This document shows positions 47,601 to 60,100 of a DNA stretch of 64,000 nucleotides, piece after piece. Both the position numbers and the translations under genes were made by a program. The notes beneath the pieces were generated by a model. The model was given only the letters and a program-made list of their open reading frames with translations. It had not been told where the DNA came from and made no database searches. The stretch is taken from positions 34,843,433 through 34,907,432 of the forward strand of contig CM034244.1 in NCBI GenBank assembly GCA_019916065.1, in the 5' to 3' direction. Origin of the DNA: Vitellaria paradoxa (lineage: Eukaryota; Streptophyta; Magnoliopsida; Ericales; Sapotaceae). Each line of letters starts with the position of its first letter. Within the stretch, counting starts at the first letter, position 1.

Positions 47601-50559
47601 AGACATGCATAAATCATATTTTATACATATTTGTACATAATCTATATTAATTTTATTAGTTATATTCACAAAACCAACATTAACAAAAACAAGCATAATT
47701 GACAATTTTTTAACTAAAATAAATATTTAATATTATATAAATACAAAACTGAAGATGCTATGATAAAAATATTACAGAATGTTTAATTATGTGTTTAAAA
47801 AATTCATATCATAAATGAAAATTAAAATAAAAAATATCTCTTTTCTAGTGGTGCAAATGATGCTAATCAAATTTGTAAAAGAAAGAAAAATGTAACATTT
47901 AATTAGTCCATAAATTATACTTAATAAAACCTGAAAATAATAAAAAAATATAACGTGCAATTCTTAACGTCAGTTTATGGTTTCATAGTGTCATCATAAT
48001 AATACTACAATTATTTTATAATAGAAACTTATTTTATTTCATCAATATTTGGTTGTGCACACAAAATTTCGTGTTTAGAAATTAAACAAAAAATTACAAT
48101 AACAAATTGAATTTTATTGATTTTGGAGAGAACGGATTTCAATCTCTGAAATTTGTAATCAAGAAATAAATTCTTCTAATTCTTCTCTTCAAAAATGTTG
48201 ACGTGAGGGCTTAAAGTTTGATATTGAACCAACACTTGGTGTTCTTGATGCTTGAGAGTCTATAAAACTTTTGATAGCTTGATCCAATAGAGTCTTTTTG
48301 TATATAGAAGAATGTGTTTCTTTCTTTTTGATAGTGACTCTTACTTATAAAAGTGTTGGAAAGAGTCAAAATAGAGTTTGACTTCACCAAGATAATTATA
48401 TTATTATTTAATTTATTCATAAGATAATATCAAGGTGTTAGGATAATATCATACTTAAAATAATTATCTTTAATTTATTTATTTTCTATGAGATAAATAT
48501 TAATAAGTATTAATTATTTCTAGGAGTGGGTCCTACTAATAAGTGCTCAATTTAACTTGTTATCTTCAGGCCACGTAACTTTTACATGTGGCGACTTGTG
48601 ATTTGTCCGTATATGTAATTTTCTTAGAATTCTCCACAATATGCGTGACAAGATTTAATTTGTCAATTTAACTTGAAATTTATCTGGCACTTTGTAATAT
48701 TTAATTGGTCAAAATTTATATATCTACATTGATATTAATAATTCTATCATTATGATCTAATTTTGTTGTAGTTAATCTTTCAACGAAATCGAAAAAAATG
48801 AAAGAAACTAAAATTATCTATTCATTTATTTTTTTAAATTAGTTTAATCACTCAATAAAGTCTAATCTTTAACCAATTGGAGTTAGTTATATGAATCATT
48901 TTTTTTCCATTTAAATCTATTATGGGATATATTTTTCATAAGATTAGATTAAAAAATTAGAACTTTTTCTCATAATTACATTTCATGTAGTTTAGGTCTG
49001 TCCTTAATAACATTTATATCTTTTACCTCAGATTGACTCACTCTTACTCACTCTTCTAACCAATGCAATCTTAGATTTATGTTAGACATGGGTAAATCAT
49101 CGTAAACGATATTCTCTCAGTGTCATGTCAATTTTTTTTTGAATATATTTATTTCTTATATGTTTTATATTGTCACATTATCTTAACATATTGATTTCAG
49201 TTACACTCATTTTATAAAAGTATTATTTCTTAAAAATCCAATATTTCGTACCTAAGGCGCAACTGATCTTATTATTACCCTATATATATATATATATATA
49301 TTAATTAGTTTAGCAAGTATTATCTGGCACATAAATTACTTAGAAGAATTTTTTTTATTTAATCACCCAATTCAAATTCAATAAATAATATCCTTTTCAA
49401 TCTCTTCATTTGTAAGTATAATTAATCTAAGATATTAAAATGATCATTTTTTAGCACTCTTTGAATCTTAATTTTTACTATATTCTCATAATTTTAATTT
49501 TACTAAATTCATAGTACATATATCTTGCTTTAGTTCTACATATTCAAATAAAGTCTCTTGACTCTAAAGTCCGCCTCCATATTTTCTAAACTATGATTAA
49601 TCTAGTCCAATTTTTTTATTAAGAATATCTAGTATTTTTTTATATGTACTAAAACAATATCATTTAGAATAATATATATCAGTTGATATTGTCTTAAAAT
49701 ATTCAGTAAGTTCAGAATTAAGTAAGAGGCTAAAGCGGATTAGTGTATCTAGTACGTAATTTCATTCTATATTTCGAGCTCAGCCAAAAAAGATTAGAAT
49801 GAAATAATTTAACCTTTTTCTGCTTTTTTTATTTTTTTGCCTCATACTTTTTCTTTTGTTTGATGGGTTTTTTTTTTTTTTTTTTTCCTGGTTTCTCTTT
49901 TAACTAATTTAACATCCAAGCATAGTACAAAGAAAGAAAAAAACAAAAAAAGATGAATAAGGATTGATGAGCCCTAATTTTTTTTTTTGCATATGTCATA
50001 CTAAGAATTGCCCAAATGAAACATAATTTAACTTGCAAAGAGTTTAAATGTAACTTTTAAAACAAATTTACGTAAAAAGTTTTAAAAAATAACTTATAAA
50101 ATCCAGCTATATACTAAAATGCATTTAGAAATGTAATTTTATTAACATAAATTTTTTTTATAAGATATTTAATTTTATTATTTTTTAAATAATTATTTAA
50201 ATTTAATAAATACATTCATATTAATTAAATTAAATTAAGTACTAAGTTAATTATACTATTTACTAAAAATATTTTAATAAAATATACTTTACCATCAAAT
50301 TACATTTAATAAAATATTTAATTTTATTTTTTAAAAAAATATTTTTGAATTTAATAAATATATTTTTATATTAATTAAACCAAACTAAGTACTAATTTAA
50401 CTATATTATTAATTTAATTATATTATTTATTAAAAATAATTTTATCTTTAAAAACATATTAAATATTTTTAATTTTATTATTTACTAAAATAATTTGATA
50501 AAATATGTTTTAAATTATAATATGTTACATAATTTAATAAAATATATTTCAAATATACA

Positions 50560-50795
50560 CTGAAACTGTAGGATTTAACTGTTAAAATTGAAACGTGAGG
50601 AACTAAAATAGTACTGAGGGTAAACTATAAAAAAAATTACCTTCTTTATCATCAGTCTAATACTTGTATCTAATAGTCAACTAATGGAATGACCGAATAG
50701 TTGTTTGACCAAAAAATATAGAAATTTGACTGTTACAATTGAAATATATGAGACTCAATGATACTAACAAGTGATTTTTGTACTTTATTATATAT
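50560..50795. repeat. Degenerate relative of the 1095-1440 foldback element
   Basis: Shares GGATTTAACTGTTAAAATTG, GTCAACTAATGGAATGACCG and TTTGACTGTTACAATTGAAA with the phrases of the foldback element at the window start. It is strongly diverged, with the two arms no longer clearly inverted. Confidence 0.55.
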
Positions 50796-51051
50796 ATTTA
50801 TAGATATACATCAATAGTACCAATACTACCATGCACATGCAATCATTTTAAATTTTTAAATCAGCTCACATGGAATAACTTACAGCATGGGACCTTTTCC
50901 TTGTCCTTCACCCTTACGGTGTTGCAACTAAATAGAGTCCTTTTCCTCATAAACCCTTGTGGAAAACCACTAAAACTAGCTACACAATGTGGGACAACCA
51001 GCATACCCAAAAGGAAAAATTCCAAAAAATAAATAAATAAATAAATAAATT

Positions 51052-51093
51052 ATGTTGAAGTATAAATTAGTGAAGCAGTCTCACCTTGCCTAA
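51052..51093 (+). CDS. Upstream ORF (13 codons) left from the LOX copy 2 transit peptide
   Basis: The ATG at 51052 is the positional equivalent of the LOX copy 1 start (both ATGTTGAAG). The frame ends at TAA (51091-51093) where copy 1 has CAA in the shared phrase AAACCCTATTCC. Downstream LOX sequence is also in another frame relative to it. The next ATG is 51245. It is either a remnant or a functional upstream ORF. Confidence 0.6.
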   Translation: MLKYKLVKQSHLA

Positions 51094-51244
51094 ACCCTAT
51101 TCCAAAGTCACAAGCCATTTATTTGCTGCACCGGAACTGGGCCTTGTTCTCTAGCCTTCAATCCTAAGCCAGCGACTCGTCGTCGTAAACACGAGATCGA
51201 GCTGCTGCCCTCCGTGTTCGCTATTCTCCGACTGCCGTCAAGCT

Positions 51245-51392
51245 ATGGCGGCCACCTCCGAGACGTCTACTACTGCCGTTAAAGCCATAGTAATGTCCAA
51301 AGTTAGTTGGCGGACTGAGCCATTCAATGACGTAGCCGAACTGTTCGGTAAATCAATCCTTTTGGAAATTGTTAGTGCACAACTTGATCCCA
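51245..51392 (+). CDS. LOX2: LOX copy 2 exon 1 (remaining coding part)
   Basis: From ATG 51245: [20 protein letters not shown], then [17 protein letters not shown]. The 5' half homologous to the copy 1 transit peptide (51052-51244) is still recognisable at DNA level (GCCTTCAATCCTAAGCCAGC) but not open. The donor is CCCA|GTAAGT, phase 1. Confidence 0.8.
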
Positions 51393-53345
51393 GTAAGTAT
51401 TTGCATACTCTATTTTTTTTTTTTTTTAATGTTTTTCATTGGGTTGCCTTCCTTTGTGATTATTTCAACTCATACATTATTTTCATTTTTCAATTAAAAG
51501 TAGCAAAATGCCATCTTAGCAGATCTCTATATTTTCTATTAAAATTAAAATAATTAGATTTTTTACCTCTATTTAAATTTTAATTTATTTAAATATTTAT
51601 TTGATATATAAAAATTTGTAAATAAATTTATGTATAAATAGTAATTACATTTTCTTTTTTAGAAAAAAAAACAATTGAGCAAGTAATTCAATCAATTACT
51701 TCCTTTGGTTAATTAAATAAAATAAAAATAGGTATAAATACATTATTTTACTTTTTGTCAATAATAAATTAACCCATTTAATATCAAATTATTTGTCGGT
51801 TCCCATTTATTTTTTAAATGTAATAATTTCAATTAACTTTATTTAATATTTTATAAAATTAACATCATATTATAAGTAATAATAATGATAGAATTCTCTC
51901 AATAGCGCTTAGCTAATTGGAGCCTTGTGTACAATAATAATTGGAAAAAAAATTATGACACTTATGACAAGATTTCAACTCTAACAATATTGAAAATAAA
52001 ATAAAATAATTATTGAGCAAACTATTTTTAAGCTTAACTTAATGTTGTTTTTAAACGTAAATTTATAAAAATTAAACCCGCTTGTGAATATATATTTATT
52101 TTAAATTCTATTAACTACTCTAAATATATATACATAGGTCCCGTTTAGAGTAAGAAAAATAAGATAAATTGAGATAAAATGTAGTTTGAAGTTAATTTTG
52201 GCGTCATTTTTTTCTGAAAGTCGCAAATCGTGAGAACGGTTTTCCAAATCTATTCCACAGATTCAAAAAAATTCACAAAAAAGTGACAATGGTACTCATT
52301 TGAAACTCTCAACATAAAAAATATGATTGTATAAAAAATTTACACATTCGGTAATTTATTTCCAGATTTTTTATTTTTAGCAAATATTAGATTTTTTTTA
52401 AATTAGTCATGACGGAAAAATTAGATGTAAAAGGGTTGTTTGAGATTTATAGAGATTTTAGAGGTTTATATTGATGCCAAACGGGGCCATATATATATAT
52501 TTTCAAAACAAGAAGAAGAAAGTAGCGAGAAAAATACATTGGTATAATGGGTAATTATTAAAGGGGGAAATCTAAAATTTAAATAAAAGAAGAATTGAGG
52601 GATACGTAAGCATAATTTATTTAAAGATACTTAAATTTATATGAATAATTTTAAAAAACTTACTTTAAATAATTTGGAATATAACTATAATTTCTCTCTG
52701 TCCTGAAGATACGGGATCAGAGAGGGAAACAATCAAGGGGTATGCAGATCGGGTGGGCCAGGAAGACAATGACGTGAGATACAAAAGTGATTTTGAAATT
52801 CCAGTTGGTTTTGGGGAGATTGGTGCAGTCTTGGTTGAGAATGAACACCCCATAGAGATGTTCCTTGAGAAGATAGTCTTTGATGGCTTTTCTCTTGGAC
52901 CTGTTAATGTGACTTGTAACTCGTGGGTTGCTTCCAAATTTGACGATCCTGAGAAGAGAATTTTCTTCACAAACAAGGTAGGGGCACAACTTTTAGTGAA
53001 AAAAACTATTAACTTTTGCTTCTTGAGTGTTTGACAAATTATAATTTTTGTTACTTTTCTTAAGTGTTTGACAAATTATAATTTTTGTTACTTTTCTACT
53101 CAATTATAGTAATTTTTTAACTAAAAAGTTACCAGCTACATTAATTTTTTAACTTAAAAGTTACTGAAAATTATTAAAAGTTATCAGAAGTTGAAAAGAA
53201 TTTTACTAAACACTCAAAGTTATCACTAAAAATTATATTTGCTTCACCAAACGTACCAAAAATTACAACTAGTAACTTTTGATAAAAAATACCAAAATTG
53301 CTAAAATTTAAACTTCCAAACAGTACCTCCACAATTTCATGCATG

Positions 53346-53382
<37 letters not shown>

Positions 53383-54075
53383 CACATATACGGCCATAAA
53401 TCTTGTTACATTAGTGTTTATATCGTTGTAATTTTATCATCAAACAATAACCTAATTAGTCCGAACAGTTCAAGTGTTTTAGTATTTACGTAGGTTGAAT
53501 TTAATTAAACTATTTTTTTTTTATTTTATAAAAACGAGAACTAAAGATCAAAATAAGAAATTACATTAAAAATTTAATAAAAAATATAACGCTGAAATCA
53601 TTCCATGAAAATATTTTTGACATGCAATTTAATTAGTTTCAACCTCCCAAACTCTTCGATAAGCACAAAAAATCTTCGTTACCATGTTGCATTTAGTAGG
53701 GTACCTCTTGTGGGCTCAATTCAATCTCAAAATCCTCTCTCTCCTTCTAGAGACATGAGAATAGCGATGGCCTACATAGGTCACTTGATCCGCTTAATTT
53801 TTTTTTTCGAGTGAAAAATATAACATAATATTAGTATTTTATTTTTATTACAAAATTATCATTAATCTTAATTTTTTAAAATTTTCCTCCTAACTTTCCA
53901 GTTTCAATAGTTCTTCTTACGAAGTTATTATGAATTATTATCAAAATATGAAAAATCATAGGATTCAATTGAAAATTAAATCCTAAAACTATGAACGATA
54001 TTTAATTTTTTTATTACTTTTTTTTAATTTTAATATAAGGTAAGTTTTTATGTAATTCCATATGCATTAAACTCC

Positions 54076-54111
<36 letters not shown>

Positions 54112-54885
54112 CACGTTGGGCCTGGTGAATGGAAGATCATAAATATAAATTTTCACAAAGGTGTATATATCACTAGTAGAAAGAGGGGTATTAGCGACCG
54201 CCACAAGCGGTCGCTAAAGGTAAAATAGCGATCGCTAAAAGTATTAGCGACGGTTTTAGCGACCGCGTCAAGCGAGTCGCATTTGGGTCGTCGCTAAAAA
54301 GTATTAGCGACCGCCAAGGCGGTCGCTAAATTTTTTGCGACCGCTTGAGTTAAAAACGTCAGAAAATTAGCGACCGCTTCTAGCGGTCGCTAATACATAA
54401 AAAATTAAAAAAAAAACAGAAAAATAAAAAAACAGCAACATACAAAAATTTAAAAAATACATAAGAAATTACATTACACAGTAAAAAAAAATTCAACAAC
54501 AACATTTCAACAATTAATATTACATTTCACAACCAACAATTCAAAAAAAACATTCCAATCAAACAACCAACATCCAACATTAACAGCATATATATGAAAC
54601 TAACAAATTAATGAGTAAGTAAAAAAAAAAAAAACACACAATAATATATACATGCATGCATAGATGAATCAGTAAACCCCAACCATAAAAACAAAAAAAA
54701 ATTATTTACATTCATTCAATAATAAACAAAAAAATCAGAAAATAAAAAAAATAATTCAAACTAAAAAAAAATATCAAACCTGGTGGTGTGGTAGTGAGAC
54801 CTCCAAATAACTCTATACACAAAAAAAAATTATTAGTGAGAGAGAGCAAGAGAGAGAGAGACAAACAAAGAACAAGAGAAAGCAA

Positions 54886-54916
<31 letters not shown>

Positions 54917-57154
54917 CTAGAGAGGGAGAACTTACCGGTGGCGACGGCGGCTGGCGTCCGGCTACGGCAGCGGCGGCAAAGGGAGGAGGGCAGGGAGGAG
55001 AAAGGGGCGGGGGGGGGAGAGGAGAGAGCGCGGGGGAGGGAAAGAAAAAAGAGGGAGGGAAAGAGAGGAAAAAAGAGAGAGCGTTCTGCCGGATTTAATT
55101 AGAGTATTAGCGACCGCCTAAAGCGGTCGCTAATGCTGTTGCCTAAAAGATTCATGGCGGTCGCCCGAATTTTCCGTCGCCTTTTCTTTTGCGCACTTGA
55201 TTAGCGACGCCCAATATAGCGAACGCTTTAAGCGGTCGCTAATAACGTTATAGCGACCGCCAAAAAGCGGTCGCCCGAATTTTTCACTCGCCGATTAGCC
55301 AATCTCTAATAGTATCTTGAACAAAATCCAATGCTCTTGCAAAAATAAGAATAGCTTTTACATAACTTTGCTATGATCCAAATAGAATTCTATCTATGGT
55401 AATCAAGAATCTCACGAAAGTCAACAAATTGTCTCTTTGGAATTTTATTGGGATATTGAGAGGATTTGTAGATATTCATTTCATGATTGTATATATGAGC
55501 AGTCGTACTTGCCATCCCAAACACCAAATGGATTGAAAAGGATAAGAGAGATGGAACTTCAAATTATTCGAGGCAATGGCGAAGGAGAGCTCAAGAAAGT
55601 TGATAGGGTTTATGACTACGATATATATAATGATCTCGGTGACCCTGATAGTAAGCCTGAATTGAGACGACCTGTACTTGGTGGAAAAGTGCTTCCATAC
55701 CCAAGACGTTGCAGAACTGGTCGATCACCGTCCAAGACAGGTATGAAACAACTTGGTTGATATACCATTCATCTATCAGACTATGATCCAAATCCAAATA
55801 TGCATACAACTTGTTAATGTATATCTATAATTATGTTGCATATTAAATAACTAGTAGTAAAGTTTGAATAGATTTGTAGGAATAGAGTTTATGTTTTATT
55901 TTATTCCTACTTTGTAATCCTATAAATAAGGCTAATTATTTTATAGTTAGACAAAATTTTTCTAACTTTTCCATTCATTCTTTTTTCTTTAACACAACTT
56001 TTTGTTGCCTTTTCTATATTTCAAATAAAATTATATCTAGTGCTATGTGTATGATGTCTTTTTATTTATTTATTTATTTATTTAGCTAGGTAAGATAAGT
56101 ATAATAGAAAAGAAATAATATACAAGATTAAGTGACCATTCTCCTGGAGGTTGTGTTGGACAAACAATAGACAATCTAAAAGAGGAAACACAAAGTAAGT
56201 TAGAAAACTCTAATTTGAATTTATAGAATGTTTATAGCATGTTCCTTTATATAGAAAATAAAAACCTCGGTTACAAAAGATTTTAAATTTGAAAACAGCC
56301 TTGTCTTATCTAAATTTTCATCGCTCAAGAGAAAAATCTTCCTAACGAGCTCCCTTGCAGTACTTTGATGTTTATATTTTTTAGTGACTATTTCAACGAT
56401 CTTCAAATTTGTGTACACACTCTACGTAATTTTTAGGGGCTCCTAGTGATCTTACTTACGAGCCATCCCACGCATAGTTCATTCCTTTTACAATTAATCA
56501 AAATATTATATAGTACCTAAGTAGGTAGATATTTTGCTCAACTCATTCTGTTGTATTCCACACACTTTCGAGTCAAGCAGCATCTACCATTTTCTTAAAA
56601 TTTTAGTAAAATATATATAAGTCACAACTCTAATATATATATATATATATATTAACATTAGGTGTACTGTTGAGAAGAAAAGTTTCTCTATAATGAATAT
56701 TACTATTGTTTTGTTGAAATGTGAATCAACATTGATTTTGGTCATGCATGCAAAATACTGTGAGAATGCAGATCCAATGTCGGAGTCAAGGAGTGCCTAC
56801 GTTTATGTGCCAAGAGATGAGGCCTTCTCGGAGGTCAAACAGCTGACTTTCTCAGCAAAAACTATATATCTATTGTTCAAAGCACTTGGATCATCGCTAG
56901 ATGCCGCGCTTGTAGACACCAACCTCGGCTTTCCAGACTTCACGGCCATAGATTCGTTGTTCAAGGAAGGGTTTAACATACCTCAACGTTCGAAAAATGC
57001 AACCTTGAAAAATCTCCTGCTCAGGCTTGTAAAGACTGTTACTGATCCGGGAGAAGGTGCAGCATTGCGATTTGAGACCCCTTCAATGTTTCAAAGTATA
57101 AATATAACAATAACCTCTCTTTCTCTCTCTCTATCTCTCTCCCCCCATCCGCCC

Positions 57155-57185
<31 letters not shown>

Positions 57186-60100
57186 CTATGATCTGATAGC
57201 ATATTTTTGCCATTAATTGCAGGGGACAGATTTTCTTGGTTGAGGGATGAGGAATTCTCCCGCGAAACTCTTGCTGGTGTGAACCCATATAGCATTCAGT
57301 TGGTCACGGTACGTTAACTTTGTGGAAACAATTCCTAGGAAAATACATCCCAAAGTGTCTGCAAAATTTTTTTTATATATTTTTTCATTTTTTAAATATT
57401 TATATTATTATAAAATTAATGTATTGTTCCCCAAAATTTTGGAGTTATTAATTTAGGACATGCCAACTAGCCTTTCAAAAGTCATAGGCTTGTTTCTGTT
57501 TTCCCATACTTCAATTATTTCGTCCTATGAAATATATAGAGTGTCATTGATAGTCTGTTTGTTGTTTATGTTCACAATTAATTACTAAATTTCACTAATA
57601 TCACTGATTTACCACTTGTGATATTAAAAATGGAAATTAACTATACTTTAATCTGTTGGAGTTTATTCCTAAAACATGTAATATTCTCCTACTTTAAAAG
57701 TTGCTAAATGGTCCATCATGATTTGGATAAAAGTACAAAAATAGTTGAATCTGTTAAATTTAACTGAATTTGAGTTTTGTCAATCTACATTGATTAAGAA
57801 AAAAATTACACAAAAATAGATTGATAAAAGTTATGTTAAAACAAAACATTATTTTTGAAGAGACTCAATTTACTTTTATTTTTCTTAATAATATTTATTG
57901 GGTAATCACACATGCGCTTATAGGCATAGTTTATGTCAAATAGGTAAAATAGATTGATAAACACGTATGATTGTATCACTGAAGAAGGGCAATGCTAAAG
58001 CAACTCAACCATTAATTAATTCCACGCAGGAATGGCCATTGATGAGTAAACTTGATCCTAATATCTACGGCCCACCAGAATCAGCAATCACCAAAGACAC
58101 GGTTGAGCAAGAGATTGGAGGCTTCATGACAATTGAAGAGGTAGTACTGATGAGAAATCAATTTAATTCCGTAAAATTCATTTACTTTATTTCTATAAGG
58201 CAATGTTTGCTCGTGGGATATAGAGTGAGGGATTAGATTATCAATACGTGAGATCTACCTTATCCCATATTTGATAAAAAAAAATGGATATTGTATCTCT
58301 GGCCGATTAGTTTCCTGCGGGATTTTAAAAATTTAAAATTATTTTCTATCAAATTACATCTTTTATTCAATAAAAAATAATCTATGTTATATCTAATCAC
58401 ACATGATATTAGTTATTTCTTATTATCCAATTTCTCCAATTAAACATCGCCGAGGGTATATAAATTTGGAGCATGAATTTATAAAATAAGATTATTAATT
58501 TATGTTATTTTATTGCACTTAAACAGATTTAATGCACCTAACTAAGTGAAAGTTAAATTTTTTCTGACAAATATATTTTAATTATCTTTTATTTTTTTTA
58601 AATTCAACTTCAATATTAAATAAATTTGATTACTTCACTGCGTTTTATTTTTCTATCATTTTTTTTTCTTTTTTTTTTCCTGCATAAATCAAACATAGTA
58701 TATAAATAGTTCATGAACTTTAAAAAATTTGGTAAATATGTGTGTTTGTGTGTATATATATATATATATATATATGCAGGCTTTAAAAGAAAAGAGGCTA
58801 TTTATGCTGGATTATCATGATCTACTGTTGCCATACGTGAACAAAGTAAGAGAGATCAAGGGGACAACATTGTACGGATCAAGGACGCTGTTCTTCCTCA
58901 AACCTGGTGGCAGTACTCTGAGGCCGATAGCAATCGAGTTGACTCGGCCACCAGCAGCAGCAGAAGAAGATGGTAAGCCTCAGTGGAAGCAAGTGTTTAC
59001 TCCTGCATCGGAGGCCACTGGATGTTGGCTATGGAGGCTAGCCAAGACTCATGTCCTTGCTCATGACTCTGCTTATCACGAGCTAGTTAGTCACTGGTAG
59101 GCGCCCACCTCCTTGGTATCAAATAGCACTGCTTCTTTTTGTTACTTAATATGCCGGATTTTTTCAGTCATGAAAAATTAAATATTTCCGGCAATGTAAC
59201 GTGGTTTCGGGAGAGCTGATATTGCTATGTCAATTCCATGATTTATAATTTGAATAGTTGATTTTAAATTTAATAGTTTTAGTATATTCACATTTATTTC
59301 AAATTAAAATAGTGTGAATTTTAGATTATCTACAATTAATATCACGGGATTGATATAGATATAACAAAATTATGTCAGCCACTCCATTTTCATCTAATGT
59401 TGCCGGTAATCATCACAATAAGTCACACACTATTAGCGCTTTGTTTGGTTATAAAAGCAATCTTATAACTTTTTTTTTTTTTTTTTATCTTATGTGAAAT
59501 TTTCATCAAAAATTTTTTTTTTTAGAAATTGTAACTTTTAGAGATATTAATCGAGTTTGTAGAAAAAAAATTGAAGAATCATGCCTAACTAGGGTAAATG
59601 CAAAAAGAAAAGGGAAAAAATCAACTTCTAGTTACTTTTTTAACCCAAATGGACAAATTTTAACACATGGATATGAATTTTTTGATTTTTTTTTTTTTAT
59701 GAATGTGATTAATACGCTTAAAAGTTACAATTCTTAAAAAATAAATTTTGGTAAAAAAAAAGCTATATATGACAAAAATTGTAACCAAACAAAGATTAAG
59801 TGTATTTTATCTTAACTCACTACTAGTTTTATTTTTTTTAAGATCAGTTTTAAAATATTTGTTTATATTTTTAAATATCTTTTTATAATAATATTATGGG
59901 CATTATTAAATTAAATAGAATACTAAAGGACATCCTATTTTCCTTTCAATTTTTCTTGTGCTTCCCTGGTTCCTAAATTTAGATTTCTAAGTAGATATTT
60001 TATTTTAGTGGTATGAATATTAAACCTTAGCAATATACTTATGATGTCGTCATTAAACTGAACATGTGACTTCTTCCTTTGTTCATTCTGCAGGCTAAGA

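Larger units (their letters stand above)
46491..51051. other. Repeat-rich intergenic region upstream of LOX copy 2
   Basis: No gene seen. It holds an LTR-like fragment (about 46560-47010), a possible CACTA-type fragment (about 47455-47600), long AT-rich stretches, T-runs (near 49867) and an MITE-like degenerate repeat at about 50560-50795. The last 250 bp before the LOX copy 2 ATG show no CACGTG and end in an (AAAT)n run. Confidence 0.5.

Noticed and set aside
54788..55102. 104-residue Arg/Glu-rich + strand frame
   Set aside because: Purely a reading of the GAGA purine tract in the CACTA derivative.
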